A stretch of DNA of 8,489 nt from Bifidobacteriaceae bacterium (GTDB lineage: Bacteria; Actinomycetota; Actinomycetes; Actinomycetales; WQXJ01): contig JAISCU010000360.1 of NCBI GenBank assembly GCA_031265345.1, positions 1 through 8,489 on the forward strand, given 5' to 3'. Below are positions 1 through 5,353 of this stretch, one piece after another; the stretch's first letter is position 1; every line of letters starts with the position of its first letter. Under the pieces are notes generated by a model. The model searched no databases and had not been told where the DNA came from. It saw only the letters and a list, made by a program, of their open reading frames with translations. Position numbers and translations under genes: made by a program.

Positions 1-722
1 AGGATGATCACCACGACCATGGTTGGGCGCAGCGCTGGCATGACAACTGTCCAGAAGCGCTGCCAGGCGCCAGCGCCATCGATCTTGGCGGCTTCGACCA
101 AATCGTTCGGCACCTGTTGCAGGCCCGCGAGGAACAACACCATGTTGAAGCCGACGCCTTGCCAGATCGAGGCGACGAACACCGAATACAGAGCTATCTT
201 CGGGTCACCCAGCCACTGCTGCTTCCAGCTGCCGAGCCCGAGCGCCTCGAGAGTCTGGTTGACTGCGCCGAAGTTCGGGTTGTAGATCCAACTCCACATC
301 GCGGCGACCGTGATCGAGGCGAACACAGAAGGGATGTACACCACCGAACGGAACAGGTTCCTCCCCCGCATCTTGCGGTTCAACGCCAGCGCCAGAAGGA
401 GGCTGATTACCATCGGCACTGCCAACGACAGGACCACCCAAATCAGCGAATTGGTGGTCGCCTTCCAGAACACCGGGTCAGCCGTGAATAGTCGCTCGTA
501 GTTGTCGAGTCCCACCCAACGACGCGGCGAGTTGCGGAAGCCGTTCCATTCTTGGAAGGACAGCCGAATCGAATCGATGATCGGATAGAGCAGAAACCAG
601 CCATACAAGATGGCCGCCGGCAATAGGTACGGAATGGCCAAGGTGAATCGCCGCTCGCGCGGTCCCCGCCCCTTTTTCGACCTCTGCGCCTCACGGCCCC
701 GGGTTCGTGCGGTTGACAGCAT
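1..722 (-). CDS. Carbohydrate ABC transporter permease (MalF/UgpA type), 3' end beyond the window
   Basis: Inner-membrane subunit of a CUT1-family sugar importer; it should pair with a second permease and take substrate from the binding protein encoded just upstream. The frame is open from an ATG at 722 to base 1 (240 codons visible). AGGAG lies 5 bases before the start. After a basic, cytoplasmic N-terminus (residues 1-26) comes a first membrane helix with LPAAILYGWFLLYPI, then a periplasmic segment with WNGF and VGLDNYERLF typical of MalF/UgpA permeases, then further hydrophobic helices. The coupling loop is clear: EAAKIDGAG begins at residue 210 and matches the EAA-x3-G motif that docks onto the ATPase. 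Only the last helices are missing. The sugar cannot be inferred. The gene follows the binding-protein gene by 116 bases and is probably cotranscribed with it. Confidence 0.93.
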   Translation of the reverse strand, partial: MLSTARTRGREAQRSKKGRGPRERRFTLAIPYLLPAAILYGWFLLYPIIDSIRLSFQEWNGFRNSPRRWVGLDNYERLFTADPVFWKATTNSLIWVVLSLAVPMVISLLLALALNRKMRGRNLFRSVVYIPSVFASITVAAMWSWIYNPNFGAVNQTLEALGLGSWKQQWLGDPKIALYSVFVASIWQGVGFNMVLFLAGLQQVPNDLVEAAKIDGAGAWQRFWTVVMPALRPTMVVVII

Positions 723-838
723 TATTGCTCCTGTCAGTCACTCAGTTTCATCGCGGGGGCGACCAGGCGGCACGCCCAATCCTCGGCTGGCACCGACCGG
801 GCCGCCCCCGCAGTGAAAGTGCACCAGTTCTCGACCGC
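723..838 (-). other. Intercistronic spacer with a GC-rich inverted repeat
   Basis: The spacer between the binding-protein stop and the permease start contains a perfect 9-base inverted repeat, GCGGGGGCG at 753-761 and CGCCCCCGC at 803-811, separated by 41 bases. No T-run follows it on the minus strand, so it is not a normal intrinsic terminator. In sugar ABC operons such structures often protect the 3' end of the abundant binding-protein message while letting some transcription continue into the permease genes. That role is an inference here, and the long loop makes the structure only moderately convincing. Confidence 0.3.
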
Positions 839-2113
839 TTACCTCGCGTCGATGAACTTCTGGAACTCCGCTCCTGCGTCGCCGGGCGCGATGTCCCCCG
901 TCAGGACCGAGTTCTGGATGCGCCAGTATTCGGTGGTGGCGTCGAGAGGCATGTTTTGGTCATTGTTGAGATACAGGCCGGTGGCCGAATCGAAAATCGG
1001 CGGCCACAGGGCGTGCAGCGGATTGTCAGTGGAGGGTGGGACGTCCTTGTTCACGGACAGCGCGCCCCAGATTCCGCTGACCTCTTGTTGGGTGGACGTG
1101 GAACTCATGTAGTCGAGGAACTTGGCGGCCTCATCGGCATGTTTCGACTGCGAGCCGATGTAGAACGCCTCGCCGAAGCCGTAGAGCCGACCGGTTCCGG
1201 TGGGGAAGGGCAGAATCCCGATCTTGTTGGGATCAAGGCCGCCGTCCACGATCTGAGCGTCGAACCAAGTGCCCTGGAGCGCCATGGCCGCGGTCTCGGT
1301 GTAGAACAGGTCGTTCGCCTGGGTGTCGTCGATTCCCATGTAGCCTTCGTTGAAGTACTTGTCCCCCCACATCTTGAGCTCGGTGAACACTTCGGTGACG
1401 CACGGCGTGTCTGCCCAAGACGCTTGCAACGTGTTGAGCTGGTCGCCGATGTCAGGCCCGCACTCCGTCTCGATGATCGAATCGAGGATCCGCATGACAT
1501 GCCAGTTGACCGTGCCGCCAAAAGTGATCGGCGTAATCCCCGCCGCCGCCAGTTTGTCCGCTGCCGCGACGAGTTCATCGTAGGTTCCGGGGACGGCCGT
1601 CACACCGGCCTCGGCGAATAGATCCTTGTTGTAGTAGAGCGCCTCGCCCTGGATGGACCAGGGCACGCCGTGGTATCCCCCGTACTGAGTTATGTTGGCC
1701 AACACCGCGTCGTTGAAGCGATCCGCCCAGCCGTACTCCTCGTAATACGAGGTGAGATCAAGAGAGACGCCCTGTTCGACCAATTCGCCGCCCAATCCTG
1801 GGCCAGCCCAGTAGAAGTAGACGTCGGGCTCTGCCGTCGTGCCGGCCGCCTGACGCATGGCGTCCTTATGCTCGTCAGTCTCCCGCTGCTCGTGTTTGAT
1901 CGTGATGCCAGGATTGGCATCTTCGAAACCGCGGATGATCTTCTCCATACCTTCGCCCTGAGAGCCGTCTTGCGTCAGTGTCCACAGGGATATCTCGACG
2001 CTGCCGCCGTTGCCGCCACCAGCGCCGTTCCCTGGGTCATCTGACCCACAACCCGCCAGCCCAATTAGGGTGGCCGCCGCCGTGGCCGCCACTATGAATC
2101 GTTTAGTCTGCAT
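839..2113 (-). CDS. Extracellular sugar-binding lipoprotein of an ABC importer (family 1 solute-binding protein)
   Basis: Predicted 424-residue lipoprotein that captures a sugar or oligosaccharide outside the membrane and delivers it to the downstream permease. The ATG at 2113 is chosen because GGAGG (2119-2123) sits 5 bases before it. An in-frame ATG 11 codons upstream would place the ribosome site inside the gene. The signal peptide is short and basic (MQTKRF), then hydrophobic, ending in a lipobox LAGC with Cys22 as the lipidation site, followed by a Gly/Asn/Ser-rich linker. The mature part starts with a beta strand (VEISLWTL) and has the family pattern: GFEDANPGITI, HGVPWSIQGEALYYNKDLFAEAG (roughly residues 148-170), a PGTYDEL segment and a late ALQGTWFDAQI. 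It resembles the UgpB/MalE/multiple-sugar class. Ligand identity is not readable. No ATPase gene is in view, which is usual for systems sharing an MsiK-like ATPase. Confidence 0.94.
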   Translation of the reverse strand: MQTKRFIVAATAAATLIGLAGCGSDDPGNGAGGGNGGSVEISLWTLTQDGSQGEGMEKIIRGFEDANPGITIKHEQRETDEHKDAMRQAAGTTAEPDVYFYWAGPGLGGELVEQGVSLDLTSYYEEYGWADRFNDAVLANITQYGGYHGVPWSIQGEALYYNKDLFAEAGVTAVPGTYDELVAAADKLAAAGITPITFGGTVNWHVMRILDSIIETECGPDIGDQLNTLQASWADTPCVTEVFTELKMWGDKYFNEGYMGIDDTQANDLFYTETAAMALQGTWFDAQIVDGGLDPNKIGILPFPTGTGRLYGFGEAFYIGSQSKHADEAAKFLDYMSSTSTQQEVSGIWGALSVNKDVPPSTDNPLHALWPPIFDSATGLYLNNDQNMPLDATTEYWRIQNSVLTGDIAPGDAGAEFQKFIDAR

Positions 2114-2291
2114 TGTTTCCTCCATTGGTGTTGAGACTGGCGCCAACTAGCGGTGGCCTGGACGGGGGCGCCCCTCCCTTCAGGCCGTGTCTTGACAGGC
2201 CGCGAGGGCCACTGGCTGCAGGTCAGGCGCTCCAAGACCATGCCCAGGTCGACCGACGCGGACTTGAGCAACCGGGAGCGTGCGGCGATCT

Positions 2292-2333
2292 CCCATGGCC
2301 GGAAGCGCGACCCGCTCCTAGACCAGCCATGGG
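2292..2333 (-). promoter_or_regulatory. Strong RNA hairpin overlapping the end of the leader ORF
   Basis: On the minus-strand transcript CCCATGGCTGG (2333 to 2323) can pair with CCGGCCATGGG (2302 to 2292): 11 pairs, all Watson-Crick except one G-U. The 20-base loop contains an inner AGCG/CGCT helix. The 5' arm covers the last sense codons of the leader ORF, and the stop codon lies in the loop. A ribosome on the leader would therefore melt the stem. No T-run follows, so it is not an intrinsic terminator by itself. It could affect Rho access, RNA stability or an alternative fold downstream. The pairing is seen in the sequence; the function is inferred. Confidence 0.45.
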
Positions 2334-2359
2334 GTGTGGCCAACGTGCCAGTGGTGCAT
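2318..2359 (-). CDS. Putative 13-residue His/Trp-rich leader peptide
   Basis: A short ORF reads MHHWHVGHTPWLV and then TAG. AGGAGG (2365-2370) lies exactly 5 bases before its ATG, the same spacing as at the binding-protein and permease starts, and the inferred transcription start is about 42 bases upstream. Four of 13 residues are His, two are Trp, and the stop falls in the loop of the hairpin at 2292-2333. This is the arrangement expected for a ribosome-mediated regulatory leader. An in-frame ATG at 2386 would give a 22-residue form (adding MNMHKQEGL), but it has no ribosome-binding site. I do not recognise the peptide. Chance occurrence of a short ORF cannot be excluded, although a perfect AGGAGG at ideal spacing makes it less likely. 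Confidence 0.45.
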   Translation of the reverse strand: MHHWHVGHTPWLV

Positions 2360-2389
2360 CAGACCCTCCTGTTTGTGCATATTCATTCG

Positions 2390-2409
2390 CCATTGAATGG
2401 CATTGCCAT
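2390..2409. promoter_or_regulatory. Overlapping palindromes at the promoter start site (candidate operator)
   Basis: Two perfect odd-centred palindromes overlap: CCATTGAATGG (2390-2400) and ATGGCATTGCCAT (2397-2409). Together they cover the downstream edge of the -10 element and the expected transcription start of the sugar-transporter promoter, where a repressor would block RNA polymerase. They do not show the central CG of typical LacI-family operators, so the binding protein is unknown. No regulator gene for this operon lies in the window. Confidence 0.4.
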
Positions 2410-2436
2410 GCTAGGACGCGCCGAACTTCATGTCAA
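2408..2436 (-). promoter_or_regulatory. Sigma70-type promoter of the sugar ABC operon
   Basis: On the minus strand a consensus TTGACA (2436-2431) is followed after 17 bases by TAGCAT (2413-2408), which matches TATAAT at four of six positions including the key T, A and final T. Transcription should start near 2401. This places the leader ORF 42 bases into the RNA and the binding-protein start about 288 bases into it. It is the best promoter match I found in the window. Confidence 0.65.
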
Positions 2437-2558
2437 GAGTGACGGGCAGGTCTTGATACCGGGGCGCCGAAAGGCAAACTATTGACGACGCCGCGTGACG
2501 ACCCAGCAGCATCGGGCAGCCCGCGCCACGGTCTTGCCCGGCGTCTATGCGGCGCGAG

Positions 2559-3029
2559 TCAGCGGTAGGTGCGCGAGCGCATCGCGCGCTGGGCCTCGAG
2601 ATTGTCTTGGCGCGCGCGCAGGGCCTGACGCTTGTCCCATTCGCGCTTGCCGCGGGCGAGGGCGATCTCCACCTTGGCGCGGCCGCCCACGAAATAGAGC
2701 TGCAGCGGCACCACGGTGACCCCGGCCTCGTTCGTCTTGGCGTTCCACTTGCGGATCTGGTCCCTGTGCAGCAGCAGTTTGCGCTTGCGCCGGGGCGCGT
2801 GATTGGTCCAGGTGCCCTGCACATACTCAGGGATGTGGACACCTTCCAAGTACGCCTCGCCGCCTTCGAAGGACACCCAGCCATCGACCAGCGAGGCCAT
2901 GCCCGCCCGCAGCGCCTTGACCTCCGTGCCAGTCAGTGCCAAGCCCGCCTCGAGGGTGGCGTCGAGGTGATACTCGTGGCGGGCCTTGCGGTTGGTCGCC
3001 ACCACCTGCCTGCCGGGCTCCTTGGTCAT
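2559..3029 (-). CDS. smpB: SsrA-binding protein SmpB
   Basis: A 156-residue cytoplasmic protein that binds tmRNA and delivers it to stalled ribosomes in trans-translation. Recognition is by family hallmarks in order: an N-terminal [14 protein letters not shown], then [13 protein letters not shown] (about residues 31-43), [40 protein letters not shown] (about 78-93), VVPLQLYF and the basic tail around [16 protein letters not shown]. That tail becomes helical in the decoding centre. Length is normal. The ATG at 3029 has no Shine-Dalgarno but lies 9 bases after a TAGAAT element, suggesting a leaderless message. In related genomes smpB commonly lies directly behind the ftsEX-linked peptidase gene; here two to three opposite-strand genes separate them. 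No ssrA gene follows it. Confidence 0.97.
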   Translation of the reverse strand: MTKEPGRQVVATNRKARHEYHLDATLEAGLALTGTEVKALRAGMASLVDGWVSFEGGEAYLEGVHIPEYVQGTWTNHAPRRKRKLLLHRDQIRKWNAKTNEAGVTVVPLQLYFVGGRAKVEIALARGKREWDKRQALRARQDNLEAQRAMRSRTYR

Positions 3030-3321
3030 AAGACGGCCATTCTAGCCGGGACGCAGCGCCGGTTGGGCCCAAGCTCAATAACGATGGACGCGTCTGTCCG
3101 ACACAGGTCCGCTCGGTCGCGGACACGATGTTTGAGCTGCGCCAACTCGCGATGGTGTGGAGCCTGCCGACAAGCCCGCGAAGACGGAGGCTTTGGGGGT
3201 CAATCCGTCCACGAGTTTAGCCAAGAATGGGCAGCCACGACCGAGATGGCCGCCTCAGCCTTCTTCGTCAGTGCCGCCCAGTAGATTGGAGAACGTACAA
3301 ACAAACCCGAAAGGAGGCACC
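3030..3321. other. Divergent intergenic region between smpB and the plus-strand cassette
   Basis: The 292 bases between two divergent starts contain the smpB -10 element at the left end and AAAGGAGG (3310-3317) at the right end. I found no convincing plus-strand promoter. TAGATT at 3284-3289 could be a weak -10 but lacks a matching -35. The frame of the downstream gene stays open through 3157-3321, but that stretch reads as low-complexity Pro/Ser-rich residues and is not credible coding sequence. If the cassette is an insertion, its left boundary should lie in here; I could not find a clear direct repeat marking it. Confidence 0.5.
3039..3044 (-). promoter_or_regulatory. -10 element of a probable leaderless smpB promoter
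   Basis: On the minus strand TAGAAT matches TATAAT at five of six positions and lies 9 bases before the smpB ATG. Transcription would begin at or within about 3 bases of the start codon, and there is no purine-rich ribosome site in between. This spacing is the signature of the leaderless messages common in actinobacteria. No good -35 stands at 16-18 bases; TTGGGC and TTGAGC further up are too distant. Confidence 0.45.
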
Positions 3322-4821
3322 ATGGGCATCGATTTCGACCCGACGCTTCTGCCCAACGGAAAGCTGGCCGCCTTCGAGTCGAAGACACTGGAGTACAAGC
3401 ATGACCTGTCGTCGCCGGATCGAGTCATGCGAGCACTGGTGGCGTTTGCCAACTCGGCGGGCGGGTCCATAGTCATCGGAGTGGCCGACGACCACAGGAT
3501 TATCGGAGTGGATGATCCGTTTGTTGAGGAGAACCGCCTCGCGAACCTCGTCATGAACTCAATCGCTCCCCAGCTCGTGCCCGAGATCGAGATCGTCGCG
3601 GTCGACCGGAAGCAACTACTGGTGGCCAAGGTGTACCCGGCCGGTCAGCGCCCGTTCCACGTAATCGCTGACGGAACGGCCAAGGGTGTCTACGTCCGTT
3701 TGGGCTCCAGCAATGTGCAAGCCGACCCATGGATGATCGCTGCGCTTCGCCGACAGTCCGAGGGGCTCTGGTTCGATCAACTAGCGAACCACGCGGCCAA
3801 AGCGGGGTTGGACGAGGCCGCCATTGCCAAGGCGTTCCCGGGTCGAGATATCGAGTCTGCGAAGCAGGTGTTGATGCTGACCACGGAGGACCAGGGAAAG
3901 GTGGTGCCCACGAATGGCGGCGTGCTCCTTTTCGGGCACGACCGCGAGCGGCTGTTCCCCGACGCCTGGGTGTACTGCGGCAGGTTTCGTGGGGCGGACG
4001 GCCTCGACCTTGCGGACACGCTGGAGTTGTACGCGAATCTGCTGGACATCCCCGACCTGGTGGAGGCCTTCTTGAAGAAGCACGCCTTCAAAGGCGCGGA
4101 CATGCGTGAGTGGCGGCGCAAGGACGACTGGAGCGTCCCGCTGGACATCCTGCGCGAGGCCGTCATCAATGCGCTGATCCACTCCGAATACACTCAACAT
4201 GGAGGTCCGATCCGACTCGCGTTCTACGACGACCACGTCTACGTGGAGAGCTTGGGCGGTCTGTTGCCGGGCATGACAGTTGAGTCCATGCGCGCGGGCA
4301 TGTCCCGAATCCGCAACCAGGTGATTGCCCGCGCCTTCCGCGATGCTGGGATGATCGAGCAGTGGGGCTACGGCGTACAGCGCATGTTCCGCCGAGCTGC
4401 CGAGCTTGGCCTTGACGAGCCGAGTTACGTCGAGCTTCCCGGCAGGCTCCGGTTTATTGTGCCCACGCGGCATGCTGCGATCATGGCCGGCTCCCCCAGA
4501 TCATCGCAGCTCAGCGAGGAAACGGTTGATGGCGCCTCGGACGCACTATCAAACGCACTATCAAACGCACTATCAACTGAACGAGCAGCGGCACTTCTTC
4601 GGGCCGCTCGCACTCCGGTCTCGAGGGCTGATCTCCTGGGCGCCATCAACCTCGGCAATGATTCCAGGAACGCGGCCAACAACATCGAGCCCCTGATCGC
4701 CGCCGGACTAATCGCGATGACCGATCCCGACAACCCTCGTCGCCGAGGCCAGCGGTACTGGACGACCGACTTGGGTCTGGCGTGGGCGGCGGAGCACACA
4801 GCCCTCACCGGGGACCAATGA
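3322..4821 (+). CDS. AlbA_2 (Schlafen-like) / HATPase_c_4 ATP-binding regulator with C-terminal winged helix
   Basis: Predicted 499-residue cytoplasmic protein of the group annotated as RecG-related ATP-binding transcriptional regulators (COG2865-like). The ATG at 3322 is chosen for AAAGGAGG four bases upstream. The N-terminal AlbA_2 domain shows E24-Y-K26 and FANSAGGSIVIGVADD (residues 42-57). A middle region leads to a GHKL-like ATP fold with REAVINALIHSEY (E279, N283 as the Mg/ATP motif), SLGGLLPGMTVESM, RNQ at 331-333 and WGYGVQRMF (348-356). A linker contains DALS-NALS-NALS (407-418), encoded by a perfect 12-base tandem repeat. Residues of about 422-490 resemble a winged helix (SRADLLGAINLGNDSRNAANNIEPLIAAGLI). 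It is the first gene of a plus-strand cassette and its stop overlaps the next start in ATGA. It uses more CTA/TCA-type codons than its neighbours. Function is likely DNA/RNA-linked regulation or defence; the substrate is unknown. Confidence 0.88.
   Translation: MGIDFDPTLLPNGKLAAFESKTLEYKHDLSSPDRVMRALVAFANSAGGSIVIGVADDHRIIGVDDPFVEENRLANLVMNSIAPQLVPEIEIVAVDRKQLLVAKVYPAGQRPFHVIADGTAKGVYVRLGSSNVQADPWMIAALRRQSEGLWFDQLANHAAKAGLDEAAIAKAFPGRDIESAKQVLMLTTEDQGKVVPTNGGVLLFGHDRERLFPDAWVYCGRFRGADGLDLADTLELYANLLDIPDLVEAFLKKHAFKGADMREWRRKDDWSVPLDILREAVINALIHSEYTQHGGPIRLAFYDDHVYVESLGGLLPGMTVESMRAGMSRIRNQVIARAFRDAGMIEQWGYGVQRMFRRAAELGLDEPSYVELPGRLRFIVPTRHAAIMAGSPRSSQLSEETVDGASDALSNALSNALSTERAAALLRAARTPVSRADLLGAINLGNDSRNAANNIEPLIAAGLIAMTDPDNPRRRGQRYWTTDLGLAWAAEHTALTGDQ
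4541..4576 (+). repeat. 12-base tandem repeat, three perfect copies, inside the AlbA_2 gene
   Basis: ACGCACTATCAA occurs three times head to tail without mismatch, and a fourth partial unit is not evident. Being a multiple of three, gain or loss of a copy keeps the frame and changes the protein by four residues (NALS). It lies in the linker between the ATP-binding domain and the C-terminal winged helix. The perfect identity suggests recent expansion by slippage. Confidence 0.9.
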
Positions 4822-4943
4822 ACCATGCTACTGCGATGGCCATGGGGCCCCAGCACGGCGGCGACCTGCCAATCGGGACCGTACGTGCAATAGAACGCGA
4901 CCTCGCACCGCTATTGGGGAAAGGATGGCTGATACGCAAATGA
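4818..4943 (+). pseudogene. Short ORF resembling the C-terminal part of a HicA-type toxin (probable remnant)
   Basis: A 41-codon ORF starts at an ATG that overlaps the upstream stop as ATGA (4818-4821). It ends with a TGA that overlaps a HicB start as ATGA (4940-4943). Its second half, HGGDLPIGTVRAIERDL followed by APLLGKGWLIRK, resembles the C-terminal strand and helix of HicA/YcfA mRNA interferases (pattern DLP-x-GT-hydrophobic-x-x-I). It sits directly before a HicB-like gene, the usual hicAB order. The N-terminal half that carries the GSH catalytic histidine is absent. The frame continues open upstream only as a shadow of the AlbA_2 gene, with no HicA-like residues. I therefore read it as a 5'-truncated hicA. 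The alternative is a genuine small protein of the cassette. The family assignment rests on motif memory over about 28 residues. Confidence 0.5.
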
Positions 4944-5353
4944 GACGGTATACGGTTCAGGTGACCCGAGAAGGCGACAAGTGGCTGGGAGAGGTCGTCG
5001 GCCTGGCCGGAGCGCACACTTTCGCGGGCAGCCTTTTATCGTTGGACAAGGCCATACGCGAAGTCATCGCATTGGTTGAAGACCTGCCGACCGGGGCCGA
5101 GGCGGGGCTAGACCTCGACTGGGACTTCTCAGCCGTGTCGCCTGAAGCAGTCCGCGCTGGAGCGCTCGGAGGCCAGCGCCGCCGACATGAGCGGGCCCAC
5201 CGCTCAATCGTCACGAAGACCCAGCAAACCGTAGTCCAATTGGCCCAATCGGGCTGGTCGCATCGAGACATCGCAGCCGTGCTGGGCATTTCTCCCGGCC
5301 GGGTGTCCCGGGTGCTGCGCGAACACTCGGCGCCAGGCGGTCAGGAGATGTAG
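4940..5353 (+). CDS. HicB-family antitoxin-like protein with C-terminal helix-turn-helix
   Basis: Predicted 137-residue protein. The N-terminus MRRYTVQVTREGDKWLGEVVGLAGAHTF-type strand pattern, followed by SLDKAIREVIALVEDL, fits the partial RNase-H-like HicB fold that neutralises HicA. An Arg/His-rich middle (78-90) leads to a helix-turn-helix at about 97-128 (VVQLAQSGWSHRDIAAVLGISPGRVSRVLRE), which would bind its own promoter. This HicB plus HTH architecture is common in actinobacteria. I prefer the ATG at 4940, which overlaps the preceding TGA as ATGA. An in-frame ATG at 4925 adds MADTQ and has AAAGG touching it, too close for good initiation. A TTA leucine codon is present, rare in such genomes. 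The 3' end overlaps the convergent peptidase gene by 13 bases. No complete HicA partner is visible. Confidence 0.78.
   Translation: MRRYTVQVTREGDKWLGEVVGLAGAHTFAGSLLSLDKAIREVIALVEDLPTGAEAGLDLDWDFSAVSPEAVRAGALGGQRRRHERAHRSIVTKTQQTVVQLAQSGWSHRDIAAVLGISPGRVSRVLREHSAPGGQEM

Larger units (their letters stand above)
2114..2558 (-). other. Intergenic leader region of the sugar-transporter operon
   Basis: This 445-base stretch separates smpB from the binding-protein gene, both on the minus strand. I see no full-length gene in it. Reading leftward, it holds a promoter (2408-2436), palindromes over the start site (2390-2409), a 13-codon leader ORF (2318-2359), an 11-bp hairpin (2292-2333) and a further GC-rich, structured segment before the binding-protein Shine-Dalgarno. 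In that last part GTGGCC and GGCCAC (2207-2212 and 2153-2158) could enclose a larger fold, and GGGGCGCCCC near 2164-2173 is self-complementary. The inferred 5' untranslated RNA is about 285 bases, unusually long for a sugar ABC operon in this kind of genome. Confidence 0.6.

Noticed and set aside
707..1621. Long plus-strand ORF opposite the sugar-binding protein gene
   Set aside because: It is the antisense shadow of a GC-rich gene; its protein has no recognisable family features, while the minus strand encodes a complete lipoprotein.
2192..2216. Plus-strand TTGACA at 2192-2197 as a promoter
   Set aside because: No acceptable -10 stands 16-18 bases downstream and no plus-strand gene follows before smpB's antisense region.
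2092..2343. 83-codon minus-strand ORF across the sugar-operon leader
   Set aside because: It overlaps the binding-protein start out of frame, has no Shine-Dalgarno, and its residues show no family pattern.
2513..2540. Inverted repeat CGGGCA/TGCCCG as an smpB terminator
   Set aside because: Only 6 bp with a 16-base loop and no T-run on the minus strand; too weak to call.
2114..2558. A tmRNA (ssrA) gene downstream of smpB
   Set aside because: ssrA often neighbours smpB, but neither strand shows the GGTTTCGAC start motif, a GGTTCGA T-loop or an ACCA end in this space.
3157..3321. Upstream 55-codon extension of the AlbA_2 protein
   Set aside because: The extension is Pro/Ser-rich without domain similarity, lacks a ribosome site at its ATG, and an excellent AAAGGAGG precedes the ATG at 3322.
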